In this document: one piece after another, positions 46,081-54,941 of the stretch | How the letters are laid out: each line of letters opens with the position of its first letter | Numbering within the stretch: the stretch's first letter is position 1 | Assembly: GCF_024666615.1 (NCBI RefSeq) | Contig: NZ_CP088297.1 | Span: 4,444,501-4,508,500 of the forward strand | Direction: 5' to 3' | DNA: 64,000 nucleotides | Source of the DNA: Aquabacterium sp. J223 | Lineage (GTDB): Bacteria; Pseudomonadota; Gammaproteobacteria; Burkholderiales; Burkholderiaceae_C | The notes under the pieces: generated by a model | The model's database searches: none | The model's input: only the letters and a program-made list of their open reading frames with translations | What the model was told of the DNA's origin: nothing | Made by a program: the position numbers and the translations under genes

Positions 46081-46914
46081 TCAAGCCGAGAAGTGCCGCC
46101 GGTACCTCGGCGCCAGGTCGGGGAAGCGCAGCATCAGCGGCAGGTCGGCGGTGTGGAAGTCGGGGTCCCAGGCCGGCGCGCCGAGCACCTTGGCGCCGCA
46201 GCGCAGGTAGCCCTTGATCAGCGGCGGCGGGCTCACGTCCAGGTCCTGGCGCAGCTCGTCCACCGGCAGCGGCAGGCGCGGGCGCACCTGCCATTCCAGC
46301 GCGGCCAGGTGGCTCTGGCGCAGCCGGGCCCAGAGGCTGGCGGCGGTGTGGCCGCCGTCGCGCATGCTGATGCTGGCGCAGCCGACCATGGTCTCCAGCC
46401 GGTTGCGCTGCATGAACGCGGCGAGCGCGCCCCACAGCGCCAGCACCACGCCGCCGGCGCGGTGGTCGGGGTGCACGCAGGAGCGGCCCAGCTCCAGCAG
46501 CCCGGCGCGCAGCGGCCGCAGGCGGGTGAGGTCGAACTCGCCCTCGCTGTAGTAGCCGCCGGCGCGCCGCGCCGCGTCGGGCGTCAGCACCCGGTAGGTG
46601 CCGACCACCGGACCGGGCTCGCCGGGCACGACCTCGGCGCGCACCAGCAGGTGCTCGCAGAAGGCGTCGAAGACGTCGACGTCGAGCCCCGGCGGCGTGC
46701 CCGCCGGCACGCACAGCCGGGCCCCCATCTCCACGGCGAAGACGCGGTGGCGCAGGGCCTGCGCCTCGCGCACCTCCGCGGCGTCGCGCGCCCACGCGAC
46801 GCGCAGCGCCGGCTCGGCATCGGCATCGGTGGTGGCTCGGGCGGGCGCGGGCCGCAGCGCCAGGGCAGCGGGATCGCGCTCGGCGACCGCGTGGCGCAGG
46901 AGGGTGGCTGTCAT
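46081..46914 (-). CDS. GNAT-fold acyltransferase (OlsB-like, ornithine lipid synthesis)
   Basis: A 277-residue member of the acyltransferase family that includes L-ornithine N-alpha-acyltransferase OlsB (also annotated hemolysin-like). Visible features are [78 protein letters not shown] and [20 protein letters not shown], all characteristic. It would transfer a 3-hydroxyacyl group to ornithine or a similar amine. The second enzyme OlsA is not adjacent, so ornithine-lipid synthesis is likely but not proven. Start ATG at 46914. Confidence 0.82.
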   Translation of the reverse strand: MTATLLRHAVAERDPAALALRPAPARATTDADAEPALRVAWARDAAEVREAQALRHRVFAVEMGARLCVPAGTPPGLDVDVFDAFCEHLLVRAEVVPGEPGPVVGTYRVLTPDAARRAGGYYSEGEFDLTRLRPLRAGLLELGRSCVHPDHRAGGVVLALWGALAAFMQRNRLETMVGCASISMRDGGHTAASLWARLRQSHLAALEWQVRPRLPLPVDELRQDLDVSPPPLIKGYLRCGAKVLGAPAWDPDFHTADLPLMLRFPDLAPRYRRHFSA

Positions 46915-46935
46915 GGCCGGGCATGCTCGGCGGCC

Positions 46936-46978
46936 GGGGTGACGCGGCCGTGAAGCGGGGATGACGCGGCCATGAACC
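46936..46978. repeat. Tandem ~21-base repeat upstream of the OlsB-like gene
   Basis: GGGGTGACGCGGCCGTGAAG at 46936-46955 is followed at once by GGGGATGACGCGGCCATGAA at 46957-46976. The two near-identical copies lie 22-64 bases upstream of the OlsB-like start and before the divergent small gene. The position suits a regulator-binding pair, or it is a simple duplication. Confidence 0.5.
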
Positions 46979-47014
46979 GTGCACGGGCACCGAGCTTGCC
47001 GGCAAGGCGTCACC

Positions 47015-47248
47015 ATGGCACACCCGTCCCGCCCCCACGACCGCCCACCGGCCGCGCCGCCACCGGCGGCGCCCGCCCCCGTGTCGCTGGACGAGGAATC
47101 GGTGGCCGGCGAGGAGGACCCCGGCGCCTCCATCGACCTCGGCCTGCCGCCCGCCGCGCCGGCGGCGCCGGCGACGCCGCCAGCGTCGGGCGGATCCGAC
47201 CCCGACGGCCGGGCCGCGCTTGGAACGTCGTCCGGCGGACCCATCTAA
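47015..47248 (+). CDS. Small Pro/Ala-rich hypothetical protein
   Basis: 77 residues, over half Pro, Ala and Gly, with a short acidic middle (SLDEESVAGEEDPGASIDLG) and no Cys, signal or membrane segment. AAGG lies about seven bases before the ATG at 47015. I recognise no family. It lies between the OlsB-like gene and trxC. It could be a disordered protein or a non-coding open frame favoured by high GC. Confidence 0.4.
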   Translation: MAHPSRPHDRPPAAPPPAAPAPVSLDEESVAGEEDPGASIDLGLPPAAPAAPATPPASGGSDPDGRAALGTSSGGPI

Positions 47249-47311
47249 GGCAGAGCCGCCCGCACCCGCGTCACACCGGGTACGGCCCCTGCTTCCTGTC
47301 GCCCGCCCGCC

Positions 47312-47737
47312 ATGCACCTCGCCTGCCCCGTCTGCTCCGCCACCAACCGCGTGCCCGATGAACGGCTGGACGACGGTCCGGTGTGCGGCAAGTGTCAGGC
47401 GCCGCTGATGAAGCCGATGCCGGTGCCGCTGGACGACCGCACGCTGCCGCCCTTCCTCGCCGCCACCGAGCTGCCGGTGGTGGTCGACTTCTGGGCCGCC
47501 TGGTGCGGGCCGTGCCGGCAGATGGCGCCGCACTTCGAGCAGGCGGCCAAGGCGCTGCCGCAGGTGCGCTTCGCCAAGGTGGACACCGACCTGGCGCCGA
47601 AGGCGGCGACGCAGCACGGCATCCGCACCATCCCGACGCTGGCGCTGTTCCGCCATGGCCGCGAGGTGGCGCGCCGCAGCGGCGCCATGACCAGCCGCGA
47701 CCTGCTGGCCTGGGTGCAGCAGCAGCTGGCGCGCTGA
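47312..47737 (+). CDS. trxC: Thioredoxin 2 (TrxC)
   Basis: A 141-residue cytoplasmic disulfide reductase with an N-terminal zinc site (Cys5, Cys8, Cys25, Cys28), distinguishing TrxC from TrxA, and the active site Cys65-Gly-Pro-Cys68 in DFWAAWCGPCRQMAPHFEQA. The cis-Pro loop is in IRTIPTLALFRHG. TrxC often belongs to the OxyR regulon; no operator was recognised here. A strong hairpin follows the stop. Confidence 0.96.
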   Translation: MHLACPVCSATNRVPDERLDDGPVCGKCQAPLMKPMPVPLDDRTLPPFLAATELPVVVDFWAAWCGPCRQMAPHFEQAAKALPQVRFAKVDTDLAPKAATQHGIRTIPTLALFRHGREVARRSGAMTSRDLLAWVQQQLAR

Positions 47738-47752
47738 CCCACTGGGCTGAAA

Positions 47753-47784
47753 GCAGAAGGCCGGCCCGAGGGCCGGCCTTCTGC
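47753..47784. terminator. Strong bidirectional terminator between trxC and iorB
   Basis: GCAGAAGGCCGGCCC (47753-47767) and GGGCCGGCCTTCTGC (47770-47784) form a perfect 15-bp stem. It sits between the convergent ends of trxC and iorB, 15 bases after the trxC stop and 13 bases beyond the iorB stop. Confidence 0.8.
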
Positions 47785-47797
47785 CGTGCGCGTGCGC

Positions 47798-50014
47798 TCA
47801 GGCCAGCGCGCGCTTCACCGTCTCCGGGCTGAAGGGCAGGCTGCGCAGCCGCTTGCCGGTCAGCTTGGCGAAGGCGTTGGCCACCGCCGGCGCCAGCGGC
47901 GGCAGGCCGGCCTCGCCCACACCGCCGGGCGAATGCTCGGTGCGCAGCACCTTGACCTGCACCACCGGCGGCACGTCGGCCAGCCGCAGCACCGGGTAGT
48001 CGTGGAAGTTGCTCTGCTGCACCACGCCGTCGGTGTGCGTCAGCTCGGCGCGCAACGTCTCCAGGCCCCACAGCATGCCGCCCTCGACCTGGCGCGCCAC
48101 GCTGGTGGGCAGCAGGGCGACGCCGGCGTCCACCGCGGCCCACAGGCCGTGCACCTTCAGCTCGCCGGTCTTGCGGTCCACCGACACCTCGGCCACCTCG
48201 GCGATGTGCGTCTCCCAGATGTCGGAGTAGGCGATGCCGAGCGCACGGCCGCGCGGGCGCGGCCGGTCCCAGCCCGCCATGGCGGCCGCCTCGCGCAGCA
48301 CCGCCTGGGCCCGCGGCTGCTTGGCCAGCAGTTCCAGCCGCAGCGCCAGCGGGTCCATCTTCCGCGCGATCGCCACCTCGTCGATCATGCTTTCGAGCGC
48401 GAACTTGGTGTAGCCGCCGCCCACGCCGCGCCAGAAGCCGACGTCGATGCCGCGTTCCTGCCGCAGGAACTCGACCAGGTGCGCGTCGATGCCGTACAGG
48501 TGCTCGGCGCCTTCGTGCACCGGCGCGTCCTTGCCGCCGGCGGCCTTGTAGCCCGCCGGGTTGGTGCGGCCGTAGATCGACTCCGACACCACGCGGTGGC
48601 GCAGCGCCACCACCTTGCCGCTGCCGTCCAGCCCGGCCTCGAGGTGCTGGGCCACCAGCGGGCGCAGCTTGTCGTTGCGCACGTCGTCCTCGCGGCTCCA
48701 GGTCACCTTCACCGGCTTGCCGTCGGCGGCCTTGGCCAGCAGCGCGGCGTCGACCGTGTAGTCGCCCTCCACCCGGCGGCCGAAGCCGCCGCCCAGCAGC
48801 GTGGTGTGCACCACGATGTTGGGCATGGGCATCTGCAGCGCGCCGGCCAGCGTGGCGGCGGCGATGGTCGGCGCCTGGGTCGGCGCCCACACCTCGAGCC
48901 GGTCGCCGTTCCATTGCGCGGTGGCGTTCATCGGCTCCAGCGCCACGTGCGCCAGGTGCCCGGTGACGTAGTCGGCCTTGAGGACACGGCTGGCGCCGGC
49001 GATGGCCGCCGGCACGTCGCCATGGCGTTCCACCTCCACGCCGGTGCGGCCGAGGTCGGCGGCCACGGCCTGGTAGTCGCGCTTGACGGCGGCGGTGGTG
49101 TAGCCCTTGGCCGGCGAGGCGCCGGCCCAGGTCACCTTCAGCGCATCGCGCGCCTTGCGCGCCGCCCAGGTGTTGGTCGCCAGCACGCCGACGCCGTAGG
49201 GCAGCTGCACGGTGGCCAGCCAGCCCTTGACCTGGCGTGCGGCGCTGTCGTCCACCGCCTGCGGCCGGTCCTTCTGCTGCGGCGCGCGCAAGACGGCGCC
49301 GTGCAGCATGCCGGGCAGCCGGGTGTCGATGCCGTACATCGCGCGGCCGGTGACCTTGTCCTTCATGTCCAGCCGGGCGATGTCGCGGCCGATCAGGCGG
49401 CAGTCCTTCAGCGGCTTGAGCTGCGCCGGGGTGACGGTGGGCAGCTCGGCCGGCACGGTGGCGAAGGACGCGACCTCGCCGTAGCCCATGCGGCGGCCGC
49501 TGGCCGCGTGCACGACCACGCCGGGCTCGGTGGTCAGCTCGCCGACCGGCACGTTCCAGCGGCCGGCCGCCGCCTGCAGCAGCACCAGCCGGGCCTGGGC
49601 GCCGGCCAGCCGCATCGGCTGGTAGTAGCCGCGCGTGGTGCGCGAGGCACCGGTGGCCATGGCACCGCCGAACAGCCGGTTGCCATAGGCCTTCGGGTTG
49701 TGCGGCGCCTGCTTGACGACCACCTTCGACCAGTCGGCGTCCAGGTCCTCGGCCAGGCACATCGGCATGGCGGTGGACGTGCCCTGCCCCATCTCCGCCG
49801 CCGGCGAGACGATGGTGACCGTGCCGTCGGTGCCGATGGTGACCCAGGCGTTGGGGCCGAAGGCCTCGGCCCCGGCGCCGGCGGCGGAGGCCGGCGCGTT
49901 CTGCGCCACCGCCGGCACGCCGAAGGCGACGCCGATGCTCAGGCCGCCGGTGGTGAGCAGGAACTGGCGGCGCGAGGGCCGCTGCAGGGAAATGCCTTGT
50001 GCTTCGGTGCGCAT
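47798..50014 (-). CDS. iorB: Molybdenum hydroxylase large subunit (IorB-like)
   Basis: A 738-residue xanthine-oxidase-family molybdopterin subunit of the isoquinoline 1-oxidoreductase beta type, which hydroxylates N-heteroaromatics or aldehydes. A Tat signal (SRRQFLLTTGGLSIGVAFG) lies near the N-terminus, as in periplasmic IorB homologues. GFGRRVEGDYTVDAALLAKA and GVGEAGLPPLAPAVANAFAK (the Mo-site Glu) are typical. The start at 50014 is supported by GGGAGG. It lies four bases after iorA. No third cytochrome subunit gene is adjacent, so the electron acceptor is unclear. Substrate is unknown. Confidence 0.88.
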   Translation of the reverse strand: MRTEAQGISLQRPSRRQFLLTTGGLSIGVAFGVPAVAQNAPASAAGAGAEAFGPNAWVTIGTDGTVTIVSPAAEMGQGTSTAMPMCLAEDLDADWSKVVVKQAPHNPKAYGNRLFGGAMATGASRTTRGYYQPMRLAGAQARLVLLQAAAGRWNVPVGELTTEPGVVVHAASGRRMGYGEVASFATVPAELPTVTPAQLKPLKDCRLIGRDIARLDMKDKVTGRAMYGIDTRLPGMLHGAVLRAPQQKDRPQAVDDSAARQVKGWLATVQLPYGVGVLATNTWAARKARDALKVTWAGASPAKGYTTAAVKRDYQAVAADLGRTGVEVERHGDVPAAIAGASRVLKADYVTGHLAHVALEPMNATAQWNGDRLEVWAPTQAPTIAAATLAGALQMPMPNIVVHTTLLGGGFGRRVEGDYTVDAALLAKAADGKPVKVTWSREDDVRNDKLRPLVAQHLEAGLDGSGKVVALRHRVVSESIYGRTNPAGYKAAGGKDAPVHEGAEHLYGIDAHLVEFLRQERGIDVGFWRGVGGGYTKFALESMIDEVAIARKMDPLALRLELLAKQPRAQAVLREAAAMAGWDRPRPRGRALGIAYSDIWETHIAEVAEVSVDRKTGELKVHGLWAAVDAGVALLPTSVARQVEGGMLWGLETLRAELTHTDGVVQQSNFHDYPVLRLADVPPVVQVKVLRTEHSPGGVGEAGLPPLAPAVANAFAKLTGKRLRSLPFSPETVKRALA

Positions 50015-50018
50015 GGCC

Positions 50019-50468
50019 TCAGCCCTCCCGCGCGGCACGGCCGACCGCCTGGACGATCTGCTGGTAGGTGGCGCAGCGGCAGATGTGGCCGTTCATCGCC
50101 TGCTTGATCTGCGCCTCGCTGGGCTTGGGCGTGGCCTTGAGCAGCGCGGCGGCCGTCATCACCTGGCCGGACTGGCAGTAGCCGCACTGCGGCACCTGCT
50201 CGGCCACCCAGGCCTTCTGCACCGGGTGGTCGCCGTTCGGCGACAGGCCCTCGATGGTGGTGATGCGCTTGCCTGCCACCGCGGACACCGGCATCACGCA
50301 GGAGCGCGTGGGCTGGCCGTCGATGTGCACGGTGCAGGCACCGCACATGGCCATGCCGCAACCGAACTTGGTGCCGGTCAGGCCGAGCTCGTCGCGCAGC
50401 ACCCACAGCAGCGGCGTTTCAGGATCCACATCGGCGCTCAGCCGTCGACCGTTGACCTCAAGTTCCAT
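50019..50468 (-). CDS. iorA: Molybdenum hydroxylase [2Fe-2S] small subunit (IorA-like)
   Basis: A 149-residue partner of the large subunit with two iron-sulfur clusters: the plant-ferredoxin type [15 protein letters not shown] followed by a Cys in TRSCVMP, and the C-terminal four-helix type [11 protein letters not shown] with [16 protein letters not shown] lies seven bases before the ATG. It has no signal of its own, and such subunits are exported together with the Tat-bearing partner. An upstream intrinsic terminator separates it from the amidohydrolase operon, so it needs its own promoter. Confidence 0.93.
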   Translation of the reverse strand: MELEVNGRRLSADVDPETPLLWVLRDELGLTGTKFGCGMAMCGACTVHIDGQPTRSCVMPVSAVAGKRITTIEGLSPNGDHPVQKAWVAEQVPQCGYCQSGQVMTAAALLKATPKPSEAQIKQAMNGHICRCATYQQIVQAVGRAAREG

Positions 50469-50488
50469 CTGTAATCCCTCAAAGGAAG

Positions 50489-50508
50489 GCCGCCCTCTTG
50501 CGGGCGGC
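50489..50508 (-). terminator. Intrinsic terminator after the amidohydrolase operon
   Basis: On the minus strand GCCGCCC and GGGCGGC pair over 7 bp around GCAAGA, followed by CTTCCTTT. It lies about 70 bases after the amidohydrolase stop and just before iorA, so it should end or limit read-through from the upstream operon. Confidence 0.6.
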
Positions 50509-50574
50509 TCGGGATCCAGACGTTAATTCAGCCGACGGAACCTCGGCACCGGGGAAGACCCGCGCCAGCGGCGT

Positions 50575-51636
50575 TCAACCGAGGCGGAAGACACGCCGGG
50601 CGTTGTCCTCGAAGAAGGCCTTCTTGTCGGCGGCCGGCATGTCCATGGCGTCGAGCGCGAGCACCTCGCCGATCTCGTACTGGTAGGGGTAGTCCATGGC
50701 GTAGAGCACCCGGTCCACGCCCAGCTGCGCCTGGCTGAACTTGATGCCCAGCGGGTCGACGACGCCGCTGTTGGTGATGAGCACGTTGTTCCGCATCACC
50801 TCGGGGATGCCGCGCTGCAGCGGCTTGAGCTGCGGGTAGCGGCCGGAACGCACCGTGGCGCGGTGCATGTAGTCGAGGCGGTACAGCCAGAACGGCAGCG
50901 CTTCGCCCATGTGGCCGAGGATGAGCTGCAGCTTGGGGAAACGGTCGAACACGCCGCTGGTCATCATGCGCAGCGCGTGCAGGCCGGTCTCGACGCCGAA
51001 GCCGAAGACGGCGCCGTCCAGCCCCGCCTCCAGGAAGGGCATGGCCATCGCCTTGGGCGGGCAGTTGGGGTGCAGGTAGATCGGCACGTCCAGCGCCTCG
51101 GCCGCCTCGAAGATGGCCCAGAACTTCGGGTCCGACAGGTACTCGCCGTGGGTGTGCGAGTTGATGATCACGCCGCGCATGCCCAGCTCGCGCACGCCGC
51201 GCTGCATCTCCTTGGCCGCCTCGGCGGGGTCCTGCGGCGCCACCGCCACCAGGCCGGCGTAGCGGTCGGGACGGCGCCCCACCGCCGCGGCCAGCTCGTC
51301 GTTGGCGTCGCGTGCCATGGCCACCGCCTCGTCGCGGCCGAAGACCTGCACGCCGGGCGAGGTCAGCGACAGCACGGCGATGTCGATGCCGGCGGCGTCC
51401 ATGTGCTGCAGGCGCAGGTCGTCGGTGTCGCCCAGGCAGCGCTCGATGTGGCGGGTGCGGTCGCTGGTGCCGGCCAGGTAGAAGCGCCACATGGCGTTGA
51501 ACGCCGGGTCGTCGAGCTTGCCCTGCTCCACCAGCCGGCGGTAGCGGTCGAGCTGGCCCGTGGCGGCCCAGCCCTCCTCGGTGGCGATGCGCTTGTACGG
51601 GACGGGGCCGGGACGGGGGGTGGTGGTGTCGGTCAT
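50575..51636 (-). CDS. Amidohydrolase (ACMSD / resorcylate decarboxylase-like), copy A
   Basis: A 353-residue TIM-barrel amidohydrolase-2 protein. KRIATEEGWA stands where decarboxylases of this family often have a metal-binding ExH-like start, followed by DAAGIDIAVLSLTSPGVQVF, VIINSHTHGEYLSDPKFWAI, IYLHPNCPP, LILGHMGEALPFWLYRLDYM and VLYAMDYPYQ (C-terminal metal Asp). Such enzymes decarboxylate hydroxylated aromatic acids or hydrolyse amides. It is the last gene of the operon with two Bug proteins and amidohydrolase copy B, to which it is clearly related. Substrate is unknown, probably an aromatic acid. Confidence 0.85.
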   Translation of the reverse strand: MTDTTTPRPGPVPYKRIATEEGWAATGQLDRYRRLVEQGKLDDPAFNAMWRFYLAGTSDRTRHIERCLGDTDDLRLQHMDAAGIDIAVLSLTSPGVQVFGRDEAVAMARDANDELAAAVGRRPDRYAGLVAVAPQDPAEAAKEMQRGVRELGMRGVIINSHTHGEYLSDPKFWAIFEAAEALDVPIYLHPNCPPKAMAMPFLEAGLDGAVFGFGVETGLHALRMMTSGVFDRFPKLQLILGHMGEALPFWLYRLDYMHRATVRSGRYPQLKPLQRGIPEVMRNNVLITNSGVVDPLGIKFSQAQLGVDRVLYAMDYPYQYEIGEVLALDAMDMPAADKKAFFEDNARRVFRLG

Positions 51637-51685
51637 GGGACTGAGGTACTGCGTGAAGGGGCCCGGGGAAGAGACCGCAGCTGGT

Positions 51686-52669
51686 CTATTCCTGGGGAAG
51701 GTTGATGGCCTTGATGAGGCGTCCCCACTTGTCGTGCTCCTCGCGCATCAGCCGCGCGAACTGCTCGGGGGAATTGGGCCGGGGCGTCACGCCCTGCTTG
51801 CTCAGCGTGGACAGCACCTCGGGGTCGGCCAGCGCGGCGCGCAGCGCCTCGTTGTAGGTGGCCACCATGGCTGGCGGCAGGCCGCGCGGGCCGTAGACCG
51901 CGTACCAGGCCTCGGTGTCCATGCCGGGCACGCCGGTCTCGGCCAGCGTGGGCACGTTGGGGAAGCCGGGGTCGCGCTCGCGGCTGGACACGCCCATCAC
52001 CCGCAGCTTGCCTTCGGCGGCGTGCGGCGCCGCGACGTGCATCGGCACGATGGTCAGCTTGACGTGTCCGCCCAGCACGTCGGCCAGCGCCGGGGCCGAG
52101 CCCTTGTACGGCACGTGGTTGAGCTTGGTGCCGCTCAGGTGGGCGAAGTACTCCATCGTCAGGTGGTGCACGGTGCCCTTGCCGGGCGAAGCGTAGTCGG
52201 TCGACTGCGGCTGCGCCTTCAGCCAGGCCACCAGCTCCCGGGTGTTGTTGACCGCCACCGACGGGTGCACCACCAGCGCCATCGGCGTCGAGCCGATGAG
52301 CCCGATGGCCGAGAACGAGTTGATCACGTCGAACGGCACCTTCGCGTAGACGAAGGGCAGGGTCAGCTGCGTGTTGGTGCCGAACAGCAGGGTGTTGCCG
52401 TCCGGCGCGGCCTTGGCCACCGCGTCCAGCCCCAGCATGCCGCTGGCACCGGGCCGGTTGTCGGTGACCACGGTCTTGCTGAAGCGCTTGGCCCACACCG
52501 GGCCGATCAGGCGGGCGCACAGGTCGGGCGTGGTGCCGGGGGTGAAGGGCACCACCAGGCGCAGCGTGCCGCCCTCCTGCGCCTGGGCGGCGAACGGCAG
52601 GGCACCGGCCACCGGTGCAAGGGCCAGGGCGTTCAGCAGCCGGCGGCGTGCCGGGTTGGGGTGGGTCAT
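51686..52669 (-). CDS. Bug-family (TctC) binding protein, copy A
   Basis: A 327-residue periplasmic receptor with a Tat-like signal (RRRLLNALALAPVAGALPFA) and mature start GGTLRLVVPFTPGTTPDLCA. VTDNRPGASGMLGLDAVAKA and VPYKGSAPALADVLGGHVKL are family features. The ATG at 52669 has GAGGAG seven bases upstream. It lies next to amidohydrolase A in the LysR-facing operon. No TctAB membrane partners are present, so the role is substrate uptake or sensing in trans. Confidence 0.9.
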   Translation of the reverse strand: MTHPNPARRRLLNALALAPVAGALPFAAQAQEGGTLRLVVPFTPGTTPDLCARLIGPVWAKRFSKTVVTDNRPGASGMLGLDAVAKAAPDGNTLLFGTNTQLTLPFVYAKVPFDVINSFSAIGLIGSTPMALVVHPSVAVNNTRELVAWLKAQPQSTDYASPGKGTVHHLTMEYFAHLSGTKLNHVPYKGSAPALADVLGGHVKLTIVPMHVAAPHAAEGKLRVMGVSSRERDPGFPNVPTLAETGVPGMDTEAWYAVYGPRGLPPAMVATYNEALRAALADPEVLSTLSKQGVTPRPNSPEQFARLMREEHDKWGRLIKAINLPQE

Positions 52670-52716
52670 GGAAGGTCTCCTCGTGGTGTGGGATTGGCGG
52701 GCGTGCGGCGGCCCGG

Positions 52717-53748
52717 TCAGTCGAGCTTGGCGCCCGACACCTTGATCACCTGGGCCCACTTGTCGGTCTCGGACTTCATCAGCCGCGCCAGTTCCTCGCT
52801 GCTGCCGCCCAGCGGCTCCAGCCCGGCGACCGCGAACTGACGCCGCATGTCGTCGGAGCGCAGGATGGCATTCAGCTCGGCGTTCAGGCGCGCGACGATG
52901 GGCGCGGGCGTGCCGGCCGGCGCCAGCACCGCGAACCAGCCGTTGGACTCGAAGCCGGGCAGGCCCGTCTCGGCCAGCGTGGGCAGCTCCGGCGCCAGGC
53001 TGCTGCGCTTGGCGCCCATCACGCCCAGCGCCTTCAGCCGGCCGCCCTTCAGCTGCTGCTGCACGCTGGCCAGGTCGGCCACCGCCAGCTCCGTCTCGCC
53101 CGACATGGCGGCCAGCACCGCCGGACCGGTGCCGCGGTAGGGCACGTGCACGACGAAGACCTGCGCGGTGCTCTTCAGCAGCTCGCCCGACAGGTGCATG
53201 GCGGTGCCGTTGCCGCCGGAGGCGTAGCTCAGCTTGCCGGGCTTGGACTTGGCCAGCGCCACCAGTTCGCGGGCATTGGCGGCGGGCAGCGACTCGTGCG
53301 CCACCAGCACGAAGGGGCTGGTGCCGAACAGCACCACCGGCGCGAAGTCCTTCACCGGGTCGTAGTTCAGCTTGCGGTACAGGCTGGGGTTGGCGGTCAG
53401 GCCGCCGGCCGAGGCCAGCACCAGCGTGTGGCCGTCGGGCGCGCTCTTGGCCGCCGCCTCCAGGCCGATGCCGCCGCCGGCGCCGGGCCGGTTGTCGATC
53501 ACCACCGCCTGGCCGAGTCGCTCGGCCAGCTTGGGCGCCACCAGGCGCGCGGCGGCGTCGCTGCTGCCGCCGGGCGGGAAGGTGACGATCAGCCGCACCG
53601 GCTTGTTCGGCCAGCCGGGGGTGGCGGCCGCGCCGGCCTGCGCCAGCGCGAGCGGGCTGGCGGCCGCGCCGAACAGGGCCAGCGCCGCGGCGCCGACCAG
53701 GCGCATCGCGCCGCGGCGGGCCGTGGAGGTGCTGGGGTGAGGGGCCAT
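52717..53748 (-). CDS. Bug-family (TctC) binding protein, copy B
   Basis: A 343-residue receptor with signal RRGAMRLVGAAALALFGAAA, mature start GWPNKPVRLIVTFPPGGSSD, and VIDNRPGAGGGIGLEAAAKS and LNYDPVKDFAPVVLFG. The sequence differs enough from copy A to suggest a different ligand. GGAG lies six bases before the ATG. It is placed directly after amidohydrolase B, making two enzyme/receptor pairs in one operon. Confidence 0.9.
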   Translation of the reverse strand: MAPHPSTSTARRGAMRLVGAAALALFGAAASPLALAQAGAAATPGWPNKPVRLIVTFPPGGSSDAAARLVAPKLAERLGQAVVIDNRPGAGGGIGLEAAAKSAPDGHTLVLASAGGLTANPSLYRKLNYDPVKDFAPVVLFGTSPFVLVAHESLPAANARELVALAKSKPGKLSYASGGNGTAMHLSGELLKSTAQVFVVHVPYRGTGPAVLAAMSGETELAVADLASVQQQLKGGRLKALGVMGAKRSSLAPELPTLAETGLPGFESNGWFAVLAPAGTPAPIVARLNAELNAILRSDDMRRQFAVAGLEPLGGSSEELARLMKSETDKWAQVIKVSGAKLD

Positions 53749-53789
53749 GTCGTCTCCTTCTTGTGGGCGCATTCGGGTGGGCGCCGCCA

Positions 53790-54848
53790 TCAGGCCGACT
53801 GCGGCGCCAGGCGGAACAGCCGTTCCGCGTTGGTCTGGAAGAACATCTTCTTGTGCTCGTCGGACAGCGGCAGCGCGTCCATCGCCCGCACCTCGTCGGC
53901 CACCACCTGGTACGGGTAGTCCATGGCGTAGAGCACGCGGTCGGCGCCCAGCACCTGGTGGCAGTACATCACCGGGGGCGCCCAGCACATGCCGCTGTTC
54001 GTCACCCAGACGTTCTGCCGGAACACCTCGCCCGGGGTGCGCTGCAGCGGCTTGGCGCCCTCGCAGCGGTTGGCGCGCACGATGCCGCCGTGCATGAAGT
54101 CGATGCGGTAGAGCCAGTAGGGCAGGCCCTCGCCGCAGTGGCCGAGCACCAGCCGCAGCTTGGGGAAGCGGTCGAACACGCCGGCCACGATCATGCGCAG
54201 CACGTGCAGCCCGGTCTCGCAGGCGAAGCCGTAGATCGCCTCGCCCAGGCCGCGCGACAGGAAGGGCTCCACCATCTGCGGCGACGGCGTGTTGGGGTGG
54301 ATGTACAGCGGCACGTCCAGCGCCTCGCAGGCGGCGAAGATGTCCCAGAACTTGGTGTCGTCGAGGTACTCGCCCTGGGTGTGCGAGTTGATGACCACGC
54401 CCTTCAGCTTGAGCTGGTTGACCGCGCGCTCGATTTCCTTGGCCGCGGCCTGCGGGTCCTGCGGCGCCACGGCCGCCAGGCCGTCGAAGCGCGTCGGGTG
54501 GCGGCGGATGGTGTCGGCCATGTGGTCGTTGGTCGACGCGGCCAGTGCGGTACCGGTGGCGGCGTCGAAGACCTGCACGCCGGGCGCGGTCAGCATCAGC
54601 AGCTGCATGTCGATGCCGTGCTCGTCCATGTCGCGCAGGCGCCGGCCCTCCAGGTCCTGGATGCGGTCCTTCAGCGTGCGCGCGCGCTCGCTCGGGCTCG
54701 TGCCGAAGAAGCCCCACAGGCTGTAGAAGCCCGGGTCGTTGATGGACCGCGTCTCGACGATGCGCTCGTACATGCGCATCAGTTCGGGCGTGCACCAGCC
54801 TTCCTCGGCGGCAATGCGGCGGTACGGGGCGGGCGGGATGGTGGACAT
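53790..54848 (-). CDS. Amidohydrolase (ACMSD / resorcylate decarboxylase-like), copy B
   Basis: A 352-residue paralogue of the enzyme at 50575: YRRIAAEEGWCTPELM, DEHGIDMQLLMLTAPGVQVF, VVINSHTQGEYLDDTKFWDI (Gln replaces the second His of copy A), LYIHPNTPSP, LVLGHCGEGLPYWLYRIDFM and VLYAMDYPYQ. The start at 54848 is preferred because homology to copy A begins here. First gene of the operon opposite the LysR regulator. It probably acts on an aromatic acid brought in with the Bug proteins; substrate unknown. Confidence 0.85.
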   Translation of the reverse strand: MSTIPPAPYRRIAAEEGWCTPELMRMYERIVETRSINDPGFYSLWGFFGTSPSERARTLKDRIQDLEGRRLRDMDEHGIDMQLLMLTAPGVQVFDAATGTALAASTNDHMADTIRRHPTRFDGLAAVAPQDPQAAAKEIERAVNQLKLKGVVINSHTQGEYLDDTKFWDIFAACEALDVPLYIHPNTPSPQMVEPFLSRGLGEAIYGFACETGLHVLRMIVAGVFDRFPKLRLVLGHCGEGLPYWLYRIDFMHGGIVRANRCEGAKPLQRTPGEVFRQNVWVTNSGMCWAPPVMYCHQVLGADRVLYAMDYPYQVVADEVRAMDALPLSDEHKKMFFQTNAERLFRLAPQSA

Positions 54849-54941
54849 GGCGGTGGTGTGAAAAATCGGCAGCCGCGGATTGCACCGCAGGCCCATCCAC
54901 AAGAAAAGCAAGAGTTACTTAACGACTCATAATATGTCCAT
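54849..54941. promoter_or_regulatory. Divergent promoter region, amidohydrolase operon and LysR gene
   Basis: This 93-base gap is strikingly AT-rich for the window around 54915-54942 (TTACTTAACGACTCATAATA). CATAAT at 54928-54933 and the minus-strand TATTAT are -10 candidates. The mutual distance fits a LysR-controlled divergent promoter. I could not define a single T-N11-A operator with confidence. Confidence 0.5.
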
